Shown: positions 11,147 to 26,264 of the stretch, piece by piece
Numbering within the stretch: position 1 is the stretch's first letter
Layout: each line of letters begins with the position of its first letter
Source of the DNA: Phaeosaccion multiseriatum
Taxonomy: Eukaryota; Ochrophyta, other classes
Reading direction: 5' to 3'
Assembly (NCBI GenBank): GCA_965112735.1
Contig: OZ218954.1
Location: 682,001 to 746,000, forward strand
Length of the DNA: 64,000 bases
Position numbers and translations under genes: made by a program
The notes under the pieces: generated by a model
The model's database searches: none
Told to the model about the DNA's origin: nothing
Seen by the model: the letters and a program-made list of their open reading frames with translations, nothing else

Positions 11147-14100
11147 ATGCCAGCAGCAGCAGCACCGGCAGCAGCACCACCACCAAAAGAGGCAGCAGTA
11201 GCACCAGCAGCAGCAGCAGCACCGGCACCAGCACCGGCACCAGCACTAGCACCAGCACTAGCACCAGCAGCAGCAGTACCACTAACAGGGGGTGGGAACC
11301 CAACCTCCTCTGCTGCCGAGGCTCCGCCCGGAGCCTACTCCGAGGATGAATACATCGGGGGCTATCGAGTGCAGCTGCAGAAGCTGGGGACGCATCCCGA
11401 TAGGAAATTCATCATTGGGTGAGTGAGTGAGTTTCTTCAGGCAGGGTTGGATAGACAGACACAACGAATGAGAGGAAGAAGGAAACGAAGCGGAGAATGA
11501 GTAAAGCGTGTGGCTCCCTTGGGGAAAATATTTTTGCACCAGTGCCGGGCGAATCACCCCGTGTGTGCGGCTGCTGCTGCTGCCGCTGTGCGGATGGTGG
11601 GGTGATTCGATGGCCTACCAACTGCTGCCCCCCCCCCCCCCCAAGCGACTGCCGCTTGAACCCAAACACCTGCGCAGACGGAAAGAGTCGCTGCAGTGGC
11701 GGTAGCGACAGCAGTTGCCGCAGTACTTGATGGTACCCTAGCAGTAACACTCCCATGCATAGCCATCCACACACTGGCTGACCTCTGCAAGCACACTTGC
11801 CCCTACTCCGCACCGCCCTGCCTCAACCCCCCCTCCCTCCCTCCCTCCCTCCCTCCTACCCACCCCACGCACCCACCATCCTGGTCCTGACACCCACCAT
11901 CCCCCCCCCAAGCCTAAGCAAGGGCGCGGAACGTCACCCTGAGATGGCGCAGGGCATTGTAGCGCTTCTGGAAGGTCTGATCCTGGATGAAACCGTGGAC
12001 CCTGCTCGGAAGCTTCCTCTGTGCTACCTCGCGGATAGCATACTCAAAAACGCCAAGGAGCCGTATATTACCATCTTTGGTCGAGGAGTGGGCCGCTGGT
12101 ACCCAAGTGCGTATAGCGTGGTGGACGCCAAGGCGAAGGGAAGCTTGGGTCGCGTGCTTGCTACATGGGAACAGGCCGCATTATTTCCTCCAGAAACGCT
12201 TCAGGCGCTACGAGCATCCATCTCCACCCTTCCTCCTCCTTCTCCTCAAGCTGCTCGAGCTGTTGGTGATATTGCAGGAGGAGGAGGAGGAGGAGGAGGA
12301 GGAGGAGGAGTGCCACCATCGCCCCCGGCTGGCCGCAGAGGAGAGGGTGCCATCCCTCTCGCAGCCCAAACGCCACCACCTCCACCACCACCACCAGCAG
12401 CAGCAGCAGCAGGAGGAGGAGGAGGAGGAGGACAAGGAGGAGCTGCTGCTGTTGGGAGTGTTGGTGGTGCGGGAGACCCGCCGCCAAATGTGAATCTGAA
12501 TCTTGCGGCGCTCGTGGTCGGGTCCCCAGAGTACCATTCTGTAGTGGATGGCCGCCTGAAGCAAATTGTAGATGAAGAGATGCGTAAGCTCGGGTCCCAG
12601 GGGGGCTTGACTGTCGAAGGCCTGTGGGGCACCAATCCGGAACTCGCACTGGAATATCGGAACGTTGCAGAGGCACAAATCGCGGAGGAGATGAACAAGC
12701 AGCAGTTGGTGATACAGCAGCAGCAGCAGCAACAGCAGCAACAGCAGCAGCAGCTTAGTGCGTCTGCTATGCGAGGGCTCGCTGTATCACCAACTGCTGC
12801 TGCTACTGGCGGTGGCCTCGTAATGACGGGAATGAATAATCCATCTAACTCAGTTAATGCGAACCCGCCGGGGCAGCAGTTGGTGATGCAGCATCAACCG
12901 CCGCGCAAGGGGCGAGGGTCAGGAAAGGGCAAGGTAAGAGGGAGGGAGGGAGGGAGGGAGGGAGGGAGGGAAGGAGGGAGGGAGGGACGGAACATGCAGG
13001 ACAAAGAAGGAAGGAAGAGGAAGAGAGCAGAAAGGACCGAACATCTGTTGTTCCATGTGGTGCCATCCGCTGGGTGGATCACGTATGTCAGTGGGTCACG
13101 TATGTCAGTGGGTCACGTATGTCAATGCTGGGTTACGCTGGGGCCGGTATGCGTAGGCTTGCCGCCCCTCCTCTTGTCCTTCCTGGACGCAAATGCGTTG
13201 CTCACAGCAGCAGCAACAGCAGCAACAGCAGCAGTTGGTGATACAGCTTCCCGGTGCCTCTGTATGTTTTCCTTTGCCTTACGTCATAGCGCGAGAGGGC
13301 CAAAGCCATCCATCCACTACCATCCACCCACTGCGATAGCTATCCATCCACTACCAACCACGCACTGCGATAGCTATCCATCCACTGCCATCCATCCACT
13401 GCCGTCCACCCACTACGATAGCTATCCATCCACTGCCGTCCACCCACTACGATAGCTATCCATCCACTGCCATCCACCCACTACGATAGCTGTCCATCCA
13501 CTGCCATCCACCCAATGCGATAGCTATCCATCCACTGCCATCCACCCAATGCGATAGCTATCCATCCACTGCCATCCACCCACTGCCATAAGCTATCCGT
13601 CCACCACCTCCATTCCTCCGTGCCTCTGTGTCTTCAGTCCCCTCGCCTCTGCCACGGCGGCATCAAGTCAAGCCGCCGCCCCCGCCCCTATTTTGTATTT
13701 CGTCCTCTTATCTCTATCCTACCTACCTTGTCTGACTTTGATTCTCCCCTCCTCTACCCTCCCTCCCCTCCTCTCCTTCCTCCTCCTCCTCCTCCTCCTC
13801 CTCCTCCTCCTCCTCCTCCTCCTCCTCCTCCTCCTCCTTGTCCTCCTTCTCCTCCCCCCCCTCCTCCTCTCCCCCCTCGTATCACCAACTGCTGTACCTC
13901 CCCCCGTGGGGCCCCTTCTGACCACCGCAGGGCGGAGACCACTCTTCTCTATCAACCGCCGGAGGAGGGGGAGGAGGCGGTGGGGGCAAGCGGAAACTCA
14001 AACTCAAAATCGACGTTGAGGAGCTTTCTCGAGCGCAACAACTCGCCCAGATTCTCCCGGGGAAGATTGGGGACCTCATCCAGCAACAGCAGCAGTTGGT

Positions 14101-16701
14101 GATACAGCAGCAACAGCAGCAGCAGCAGGGGGCGGGGGCGGGGATAGCACCAGATGGCAGTCAATGGGACAATGCGATTGCTGATGTGGCAAGGCAGGCT
14201 GCGCTCCTGGCGAGCACTCTCGGGTGGACGGTGGGGAGGGATAATAGTAACCGAGGAGGAGGAGGAGGAGGAGGAGGAGGAGGAGGAGGCAAGAGAGGAG
14301 GAGGAGGGAGCAGCGGTAAGAGGGTTTCCGACAGCGATGGCGTGGAGCGGAGGGGGCCCTGGGAGAAGGCCACACTCGGGCAGAGGAAGGCCGATAATAT
14401 ACACGCCCTCTATGACGCCCTCCCCCTGCAGGTATATGGGTTTGAGTTCCAGTTGGGTGTATGGGTTTGAGTTCCAGTTCGGTGTATGGGTTTGAGGTCT
14501 AGTTCGGTAGATGGGTTTGAGTTCCAGTTGTCACTCGCAGTTTGTTCGAGTTTGCAGTCTGCAAATGTTTTTTTTTTTTTGGCTGTGTCAGTGTGTTCAT
14601 GTGTAGACCTTTTGATACGACAAAAGCACGTCCAATCTGGGAGTGAGGTCGGCCAGTCGGTCCGTCTAGCCTTGTGCCATCTAGAACTGACAACTGATGC
14701 CTGAAAGAAGAAAGAAACCCCTCCAAACTGAAACCCAAACCCCGTCTGCGCAGTCCAAGCAGGACGGAATGCGACATGCGACCCAGGGGGGCCTCCAGAA
14801 ACACCTCGACATGCTCTTCGCGAGGAATAGGACCAGGAGAGAGGCGGACAAAGGTGGGTGGGTATGGGCGGGTAGTAAGTCAATGGGTGGTGGGTGTCAG
14901 GACAGTGAGTGGGGCGTCAGAGTAGAGGGTGGGTGGGTGGGTGGGTGAGTGGGTGGGTGGGTGCGAGTGTGGCGGGGGGGCGGTGGGGAGGGGGATTTAA
15001 GTGTTAACAGTCAACCGTCCCCCCCCCCTCCACACACACACACACACAAACACATACGGACTGCTTAGGTTGATTCCTCTAAGTCAGTATGTGTCCTCCC
15101 CACCACCTCCACCCTCCCCCACAACGTGCCGCCCTCTCCTGTCTTGCGTGTGTGTGCACGTGTGTGTGTCTCTCTCTCTGTGGGCATATATGTGTGTGTC
15201 TCTGTGCTTCGTATGTGGGTATCTACCTATCTACCTGCCTACCTACCTACCTACCTACCTACCATCCGTTCCTCTGCAGGCGGCACCTCCCGTCCCTGGT
15301 TCTGTACGGTGGAGCAGTGGGAGACAGACTTCGGCGCTTCTCCAGCGGGAGGGGGGGCGGCGGTGAGTGCGTACGTGCGTGGGTGTCTCTACGATAGGGG
15401 TGCTTGGGTCGGAAGTGCCTGCACGTTAGGGGTGTTTGGGCGTTTTGTGTCTCTCTACGTTCGGGGGGATTTTGGTTGGAGGCTGTCTGATGCGATTGAC
15501 CCGAGATGCATGTGTATGCGTGTGCTTGAGTAGGTGTCTGCGTATGTGTGTGAGTGCGTGTGTGCGTGCGTGCGTGTGTGCTTGTGTACGTGTGTGCGTG
15601 TGCCTCTTGCCTGAGCCGTCTGTTCCCTGTGCAGTGGCCCCGGACGCAGCGCAGCAAGGACCTCACACGCCACTCGACCCCTTGCTATTCCCCCTCCCCC
15701 CGAACGTAAAGCAGGACCCTCATCAGATGACAGCAGACGGAAGCGCTCACCCCCCCGGGGCTAACGGGGGGCAGCAGTCGGGCACACCTTCATCTGGGGC
15801 TGTTGGTGGTATTGGGATCACGTCACAGGGTGGCGACGGCCGTAGCGGCGGAGGGGGTGTGGGCCTCATAGGGGGGGAGGGAGGGATGGCAGTGGATGGA
15901 GGAGGAGGTGGTGGTGGTGCAGGTGGTGGTGGCGATGGTGGTGGTAATAGTGGCATAGATTGGGACAACGGTATGGACAGTACTGTACCGGCTGAAGATG
16001 GAATGAGCACGTGTCGAATGTGTGGGGACTCCTTTGACATGTTCTACGACGGGGATGAGGAGGAGTGGATGTACAGGAATGCCAGCTACGTACAGGTGAG
16101 GGAGAGGGAGGGAGAGAGATCAAGAGAGAGGGAGAGGGAGGGAGAGATGAAGAGAGAGTGAGAGGGAGGGCAGAGATGAAGGGAGAGGGAGAGGGAGGGA
16201 GAGATGAAGAGAGAGGGAGAGGGAGGGAGAGGGAGGGAGAGAGATCAAGAGATAGGGAGAGGGAGGGAGAGAAGAGGGAGGGAGAGGGAGGGAGGGAGAG
16301 AGATGAAGGGAGGGGGAGAGGGAGGGAGAGATGAAGAGAGAGGGAGAGGGAGAGATCAAGATAGAGGGAGAGGGAGGGAGAGAGGAAACGGGAAGGGAGG
16401 GGGTTGTGGTGGTGTGGGGCGGAGTTTCAAGCAGTATCGATAGACACGCACACACACACACACAAATACACACACACGCACACATGTAAGCACACATCGT
16501 ACTCCAGAGGAGCGGATAGAGATGGCGCATGTGGCTGCATCGGTTCTGGATCGGTTCTGGATCGGTCCTGGACTCGGTTCTGGATCCGTTGTGGATGGGT
16601 TCTGGATGGGTTCTGGATCGGCCCTGGACTGGGTCCTGGCTCGTTGCACAGGGGGTATCAGGGCAGGGGGTTTCAGGACAGAGGGTGGTGGGTGTTAGGA
16701 C

Positions 16702-16750
<49 letters not shown>

Positions 16751-17656
16751 GAGGACAAGAGGCTTTGAACACAGAGAGAAGGGGTGTCGAGACTGGGGTT
16801 GTCAAGAGAGAGAAAAAGAACGAGTGTCAGGATGCTGGCTTGACAATTGAGGGGACAAGAGAGCAAGTGACGACAATTGAGGGGGGGGAGGGGCGAGTCG
16901 CCAGAGAGAGAGAGAAGAGAACGGAGGCCGCCAATGGAGGGAGGGACAACACGGCCTTTCTGCGCGTGTTGGTGCTTTGACACGACCGATAGTAGTCGCC
17001 AGCTTGTGGTTGTGTGCACTGCCGCCATTCGTGCCCCCCCCCCCGGGAAGCCTCCTCTTACGTCCTTCCGACCGCCTTGCTACCTGTGTGTGTGCGTGTG
17101 TGTGCTTTGTCCGGATCGCTGTCTCTCTCCCCTTCCCATTCACTGCCATCCCCCTCCCCCTTGTACACACACACACACAAACACTCACACGCAGGTGGCC
17201 GCACAAGGAGCGGAGCCTTCGTACAGACTGATTGTGCATCAGCGCTGTCTCAACGCTAGCGGCCTCAATCCCAACGTCCCTCTCTCTCTTAGTGACCTCA
17301 TGCCAGAGGGGCGGCAGCAAGCACCAGTTGGTAATACAGCTGTTGGTGATCCAGCAGCAGCAGCAGCAGGAGGAGGAGGAGAAGGAGGAGGAGAAGGAGA
17401 AGGAGGAGGAGGAGACGCCACCACTGCCGCTGCCGCTACCACTACCACTCCGACTGACCCCTCTGCCCCCTTGACACATGCAATGGACACGAATGTCGAT
17501 GCTTCCGATATAATATCGAACGTGGCAGCGCCCGAGGCGGGGGCTGTGGGTGCGGGCGAGAGCAACATGAACAACGATGAGGACTCGGAACCCGCTGCTA
17601 AGAAATTGCGTCTCGCGGCTGCTGTGGCGCAAGCTCTCAGCTCGGGACAGCAATGA
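11147..17656 (+). CDS. PCF11: PCF11-like pre-mRNA cleavage/termination factor, complete
   Basis: PCF11 is the CF IIm/CF IA subunit that binds the RNA polymerase II CTD through its CID and couples 3'-end cleavage to termination. Seven exons: 11147-11418, 11913-12933, 13931-14431, 14754-14853, 15280-15362, 15655-16095 and 17195-17656; phases agree, giving 959 aa. CID: YRVQLQKLGTHPDRKF (about 70-88) and KLPLCYLADSILKNAKEPYI (about 124-143) followed by AYSVVD and LATWEQAALFP. Residues 354-360 and 485-491 are QQLVIQQ inside Gln tracts. Poly-Gly tracts lie in exons 2, 3, 6. A C-terminal zinc finger has Cys779, Cys782, acidic EEEWMYRNA, His821 and Cys824, as in PCF11. The C-terminus has KKLRLAAAVAQAL. 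Exon 2 could instead begin at 11919 (two residues fewer); the exon 6 acceptor at 15655 was chosen as the only one preserving frame. The triplication boundary falls in intron 2. Confidence 0.9.
12700..12892. repeat. Three exonic copies of the dispersed motif in PCF11 exon 2
   Basis: CAGCAGTTGGTGATACAGC at 12700-12720 (plus), its reverse complement at 12781-12804, and a one-base variant at 12874-12892 (plus). They are read as QQLVIQQ, AVSPTAA and QQLVMQH. Confidence 0.85.
12934..13930 (+). other. PCF11 intron 2 with inverted motif pair
   Basis: Intron carrying a (GGGA)n run at 12941-12990, a plus-oriented motif copy at 13229-13247, the ATCCACTGCC minisatellite at 13301-13600, a (CCT)n tract at 13777-13850 and a minus-oriented motif copy at 13878-13896 close to the acceptor. 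The left boundary of the triplicated unit lies inside it. Confidence 0.75.
13301..13600. repeat. Minisatellite at left boundary of triplication
   Basis: About nine imperfect units of roughly 34 bp built from CCATCCACTGCCATCCACCC and GATAGCTAT. The same array precedes copies 2 and 3, so the duplication breakpoint most likely lies in it. Confidence 0.85.
14090..14110 (+). repeat. Dispersed motif copy in PCF11 exon 3
   Basis: Exact CAGCAGTTGGTGATACAGC plus AG, read as QQLVIQQ. Also present at the equivalent places in copies 2 (about 29010-29030) and 3 (about 42199-42219). Confidence 0.85.
17325..17360 (+). repeat. Tandem pair of degenerate motif copies in last PCF11 exon
   Basis: CAGTTGGTAATACAGC is followed at once by TGTTGGTGATCCAGCAGCAG, read as PVGNTAVGDPAAA. 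Copies 2 and 3 have an extra unit here. Confidence 0.75.
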
Positions 17657-17664
17657 ATGAAAAT

Positions 17665-17709
<45 letters not shown>

Positions 17710-18998
17710 GAGAGGGGAGGAGGGTATAAGGAGGGGAGAGTGTAGAGAGGGGGAGCGAGGGAGAGAGAGAAGACGAGAGAGAAGGGAGAGAGAGAGAGAG
17801 GAGGAGGGTATAAGGAGGGGAGAGTGTAGAGAGGGGGAGCGAGGGAGAGAGAAGACGAGAGAGGAGAGAGAGGGTGCCAGGGAGAGAGAGAAGACGAGAG
17901 AGAAGGGAGAGAGATACGCGGCAGGACTGCGATTATTCTTTGTTCCTTCGTGTGATTGCTGGTGGCGGGCGTGGAGGGGTGTGGTGGGTATGTGGGAGGG
18001 AGAGGAGCATATGTATCCTTACGAAATCTTACGCGTTATCGTAAGTTACTTTTGGTGGTACCCGTAGCGAGGTACTATGAAGAAAGCTTGGGGCAGGTCC
18101 CCCACCGTCGGAATCGTGATACACTAGTTGGTCATACAGCAGCAGAAGCGCTATTGCTGCGAGGTAATGGCCATTGATTGCATCGAACAAATGCCTGATC
18201 AAATACACTCGACACCAGGGTAACGATAATAGAAATCGAGATCAAGTCAGATGGTATCTCACATCCCTCCCATGTGTGTGGCAGTGAGAGCAGTTGTGAG
18301 TCCTCCTCCACGCCCGCATATCAGCTGTATCACCAACTGCTGCTGCTGCTGCGAAGGGATGGTGGGTGGGGTTGGCTTCCAGGTCCTCGTGTTGGTTAAA
18401 CGTTAAAAGAAGAAAAGTCTCGTGTTGGTTACACGTTAGTAAAAGGTTAAGGGCAGCTCTGTCTTCTCTTATGTGTATGTGTGTCTCTCTACCTCTCTCT
18501 ACTACCCGCTGCTCTCTCTCTTTCTCTCGCCCGTTCGTCCTCAGACCTTGCTTGCAGAGCAGCGGCTTGCCCGTCCCGTTCTCTTCTGTTCTCTTCCCTT
18601 ATCTTATCTTCTCTCTCCCTGTCTCTCTCTTCTCTCTCTCTCTCTCTCTCTCTCCTGTCTGTCTGTCTGTCTGTCTCTCTCGCCGTCTCTCTCTACCGTG
18701 TCGCCGCAAACACATACGGCTTGGCATTCCTGTGCAAGTTGGTGGTACAGAGAGAATCGGTGGATAAGATACGCGGGCGGGGGGTAGGGAGGGGGAAGAA
18801 GGGGCTGAGGGAACTCCACGACGACCTTCCACGACTATCACTCTCCTGACACGCACCCACGCACCCACGGTGCGGACACCACTAACTGTCCTGGTCCTGA
18901 CACCCGTCCACCCACTGTCCTGGCACCCACCCACTGTCCTGACACCCACACACCCACTGTCCTGACACCCACATACCCCCTGTCCTGACACCTATCAC
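17657..18998. other. Convergent spacer between PCF11 and eIF4E
   Basis: No gene recognised. Contains (GA)n at 17667-17720, a diverged motif at 18123-18144, a minus-oriented motif at 18324-18350, a short tandem repeat around GTGTTGGTTA at 18385-18450, and the 20-bp CTGTCCTGACACCC minisatellite at 18888-18990. The segment 18240-18860 is present only in copy 1. Confidence 0.55.
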
Positions 18999-22050
<3,052 letters not shown>

Positions 22051-23059
22051 CTTGTCTCGCCTGCTTGCAACGTACCAGGACTTCCTCTCTGCCCTAAGGC
22101 CTTCTGCTCCGCCTTCACCCCTCCATTGTCCTCCTTGCTCACAGGTGTGGGTTCAATCATCATTTGTGCTCTTCTCCTCGTCGCCTTGCCCTTGCCCGAA
22201 CACTCGCCACCCTGTGAACCGGAGAACCAACTCGCATTTTTTCACCCTGCCGGATCCTCCCTCGGATCGCCTTGGGTCTGCACCCGCCCTTCAGACAGGG
22301 AAAGCAGACGGCCTATTGCTCCATTGCGCACAAACAAATGCGGGGCCGCCTAGTTCGGGCCAGCTGGCTGGTGGATAGCACTGGATGGCTGGCTGGTGGA
22401 TGGCACTGGATGGTTGGCCTGGTGGATGGCACTGGATGGTTGGCTGGTGGATAGCACCTGGATGGGTCAGGAAATAGAGAAATCGGTTATCTTCCCTCCC
22501 TCGTTTCACGTCCTCCTCCCGTGCCCAGGTGTGGTCAATCAGTCCAACAGTGATCGTGATAACAACGTCTTACACATTTTGCGTTTATCGATGTAACTTA
22601 CACACGCGGCAGCAGCCGCCACGACTTCTACTTGTATACAAGCTTGTAATACATGAGACAAACAAGTACCCGAGACGGGCACCATGACGTGGCCTGACAT
22701 CATGACACACAGGACGACTCAACTGACGTGCTCCTCGCTCCCCCCGAGGCAGCCCCACAGACCGTACAACACTCGCCCCCTCTCGCACCACCACCCTTGT
22801 TTGTCCCAATCGCTCCGTCCGACACCTTCTCTACTACCCAAAATGGACACGTGACGTGTGCTCGCGTTTACGCTAAAATAAAGTTTTGTCTCAACAACAC
22901 CACGTTGATCCTGCTGCGCCCTCTTGCCCCCTTCATAAGACAGACGCCCGAATCAGCCCCGAGACCCCGGCCGCCCAACGCCCTGAAATCGAAAAGTAAC
23001 CCCCCCACCCCCCCACCCCCTCTTGTCCTTGACTTGCTTCTCGCAAACATCTTGCCCAC
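22051..23059. other. Spacer between eIF4E and the secreted-protein gene
   Basis: No gene recognised. Holds a GGCTGGTGGATGGCACT-type minisatellite at 22360-22455 and an AATAAA on the plus strand near 22878. Upstream eIF4E exons could hide here. Equivalent sequence is kept in copies 2 and 3. Confidence 0.45.
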
Positions 23060-25890
23060 TTAGGAGGAGCGACGCGCGGGGAAGGCAGTTCCCCAAGGCC
23101 CGTCCACAATGTAATCCTCGTCGCGCACAGAGTCCAGGATGGCGTCGCGCCCCTTGACCGCCTGGCCAGTGGCGCTGTCGAGCTTGAGGCTCTGCGTCTC
23201 GCCGAGGACACCGCTCCACTCCTCCACGCCCTGGTCATTAGGAGAGAGCAGGATGGTGGCGTCGACAACGTGGGCGTGGCAGCGCTCAGCCTCTTGGCGG
23301 TAGTCGATCTGGAAGGCGTAGGTGGAGGTGTTGATGTACACTGAGGCCCAACTGCCGGGAGAGTCGAACAGATCACGGGTAGTACGCTTCTCGGCGATCC
23401 AGGCCGAGCACGCTTCGCGGTCCTCCATCGTGTACAGACGAGCCTCAAGCACATCCAGGGCACGAAGGTCGGCGGTGGATGCCGGGTCTTCCTCGTCGAG
23501 CACAAGACGACGCTGCGTCGCCAAACGGAGCTGCTCCTCCTCCTCCTCGAGACGGTGCATCATGTGCCTGTCTCTCTTGATCTGGCAGGCCCCGACATTG
23601 TTGAACGCCCGGACCGACGCGCCGTTCTCGAGCTCGTATTCACCGGGAGACGTAACCGTTTCCCCATTGATGATCATCTCCAGGGAGCCTTGGCCGAGGC
23701 ACGCGTCGCCCTCGCCCGCCGGGCATCCTGGGTTGTACTTGGTCACGTCCTTCACGCCGACATCAATCTCGTACTCCGCCAAGCCGTCCTCAGAAAACAA
23801 GGTGATACCGTGCCGAGTCACATAGGTCTGTGAAAGAGAAACGAGGGGCAGGGGGAAGGCAGGGACCAAGCCGCCCAGAGCCAGAGGAGGGAGTACACGC
23901 ACTGTCAAGAGTCACTATCGACTGGCAGGCAACAAGTTGCATGAAATGACAAGAGCTGAGACACCTACCGGCAGGAGCCCATTCTCGCACTCTTCGAAGA
24001 TATGGAGCAGCCAGTTCCACTGCAAGTGGTGCTCGGCGAGTGCGGCGAAGCATTTGGCGTGGAGGCCCTTGAACAGGAAGGCTTGGCCCTTAAGACCCAT
24101 CACGACGGGGTCGCTATTGACGCCCGACATGAGCATCGAACAGTCGGTGTTGACACCCGCCGGGCTGAGGAAAAAGGATGGAGGGAGAGCGACGTGTGGA
24201 TGGGGTTAAGAGCACTAGGTTGCATATTGCAGCGGGTGAGAATGATGGCAACGAAATGAGCTTCCATTCTCAGCTTAGCTATAGCTAGCCCATGAGAGCG
24301 AACAAGAAGGCAAGAGGAGGGCCGGAGATCGGAATACATGTGGCTGGCTTGGTGTGTGGCACGTGCGTGAAACAGGCGCAAAGAAGGTGTGACTCTCTCC
24401 CAGCCAGCCATGCCTTGCCAATACTTCGTACCAAAACCCTTTGACCTTTGAAAGCTTACCAACCAGCGATACAGCAGGAGCCGCCCGTAAGAGTCGGCAG
24501 CCCAGAAGAATGGTTATTCTACTTTGATGAGGAGCAGCCAGGCAGTGCGGTGAGCAAGAGGAGGGAGAGGATGCCGGGGCAGGTCGGTCGAGCGTAGCTA
24601 TGAGCGAGGCGTGTGATGATATCATCATGGAGGGATTGCTTTAAACAGCTCAAACATAGTCTAGTAGCTAGGGGCGGGGGGAGGGCGGGGGACAGATGAG
24701 GCAGAAAAGAATAATAAGAGACAGGGATACCAGGCAGGCAGGTGGGAAAACTTGGCAACAATGTCCATCCATTGGCATACCATCGCTTACCTCCCCACAC
24801 CTAATTCCGTCCGGAGCGCCGGTGGCACTGCAGTCAATGACACAATTCTGGTGGGTGCACACACGGCCGGTCCATCAGCCAGTGAAGAGCGAAGAGTGAG
24901 GGAGAGTACAGTCGACGAGGGGAGCAGAGAGGGAGCGAGGCACAAGGGGCGGGCGGGCGGGCGGGACGCGGGACAGAGGGGGGAAGGAAGCAAGGGGGGG
25001 GGAAGTAGTAAGCAAAACGCAATGAAGTGGGGGGGGGGGACAAGACAACCAAGCAAGGGGGCGGGGTGAAAAACAACCGAGCGAATTCAGTGGCTGGTCA
25101 TGGCTGGCTAAAGCATGCTCCGCGCCCCATCCAGCCATGGCTGCCTGCTGGCTGGTCCAACGCCACCGAACATCATGAGAACGTACGTCAAAAGTGGATC
25201 CCTTGTTATAGTAACCAGACGAAAAGCCAGGAGCCAGGAAGGGCAGGGAATTGGACCGGCCGGGGCACAAAGAAGAGTGAGCAAAGAAGAGGGGGGAGGG
25301 AGGAGCAGAGGCAGTGGGGGCTGGCTGGGTTAGGCCAAGCAACGTCAAGAGAAAAGAGCCTCACCACCAACTAGCAGCTACTACTAGTAGGCTACCACGG
25401 CAAAACAAAAAACACTTGGCAATTGATTCAGGCAACAACAACAAGCAAGCAACAAGGCAGGCAGGGAGGAGGGAGGGAAGAAGAGGCTGAAGAAGAAAAG
25501 GTTCAAGAGGAGGACGAGCGGGTCGGAGTTGGGGCGGCGAAGGGGGGAGCTCGGCAGGGAGGGGACACTAAGATCCTCAGGCTCAAGATTCGCTCCTCGG
25601 CTCAGGCAGGGGCGGCAGCAACCAAGCAAGCACCAGCCACATGCAGCCAGGCCCAGGCCAGAGCAGCCCGTAGTACAGCAGCAGCAGCCAGCAGCGAGTC
25701 CCAAACTTACCGCGCATCCAGCGATGCCGCAGAGGAAGGGACTGGCCTGTGTTCCCAAACCCGGTGAACCAGGGTACTCAATCAAATGCCACACCGAACC
25801 AGAAGAGGTAGTGGCAGTACATGATGTTGTTGCTGCAGAAGGCGCCAACAAGCACCCCAACAGAACGACCAAGAAAGCCCACCCGTGCAT
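23060..25890 (-). CDS. Secreted Cys-rich protein with GDPH/VWD-like motif, copy 1
   Basis: Function unknown. Minus-strand exons 25711-25890, 24791-24847, 24460-24518, 23969-24164 and 23060-23827 join in phase to 419 aa. Residues 1-20 (MHGWAFLVVLLGCLLAPSAA) form a clear signal peptide. The Cys-rich part includes NCVIDCS, IRCGE, GSCCIAGWC and VNTDCS. Residues 114-132, VNSDPVVMGLKGQAFLFKG, resemble the GDPHxxGxxGxxFxFxG segment of VWD/root-cap-like extracellular domains. IINGETVTSPGEYELENGASV lies near 217-235 and a charged helix HRLEEEEEQLRLATQRRL near 255-272. No transmembrane segment follows the signal peptide, so secretion or wall localisation is inferred. Start chosen because it gives the signal peptide and phase-0 joining. 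The family name is a resemblance only, not an assignment. Confidence 0.82.
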
Positions 25891-26264
25891 ACTTTTACTA
25901 CGACGACTCCGGTGTGTGTTGTGTTTACCTGGTTATGTAGTGTATTTTGAGTGTGGCTAGTAACAATGGGGCCACTGGGTCCCCCCCCCTCTTCCAGGGG
26001 TACTACGAATAATTTAGAACAAACCATTGGCCTCCTCAAGAAGTTGCTTCTGAATAATGCGACCATCGGCTCCCCGCTGGGCTTCTCGGGGGGCTCCGGG
26101 CTTCTGGGCCATACTAGTCCCCTCCACGATTCGGGCTTCTGGCTGGCCGCAGCCAGGCCAGCGGTCTGGGCCTGGGCTTCAGGCTCCTCAGCCAGGGGGG
26201 GGGCTCAGGCAGGGGGGCTCATAAAAAAACTGAAAGTTTGGTCAAAATATTTTCCTTCATCCCA
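25891..26264. other. Upstream region of secreted-protein gene; left flank of foldback element
   Basis: Contains the promoter of the minus-strand secreted-protein gene by position. A plus-strand frame is open from about 25951 up to the element, but no family is recognised. Ends in ATCCCA (26259-26264), the left target duplication. Confidence 0.45.

Noticed and set aside
15436-15654. Exon 6 of PCF11 beginning right after GTGCAG at 15634
   Set aside because: It gives the wrong phase after exon 5 and a stop within 25 codons; the acceptor ending at 15654 restores the conserved frame.
22272-22596. Short plus-strand frames between eIF4E and the secreted-protein gene
   Set aside because: Derived from a GGATGG minisatellite and repeated unchanged in the copies; no domain or splice support.
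23322-23833. Plus-strand frames opposite the last exon of the secreted-protein gene, in all three copies
   Set aside because: Antisense shadows of a GC-rich exon. The minus frame has conserved splicing and a signal peptide.
25423-25960. Plus-strand frames across intron 1 and exon 1 of the secreted-protein gene
   Set aside because: They run against the coding strand, are low-complexity Gln/Ala/Arg and end at no splice-consistent position.
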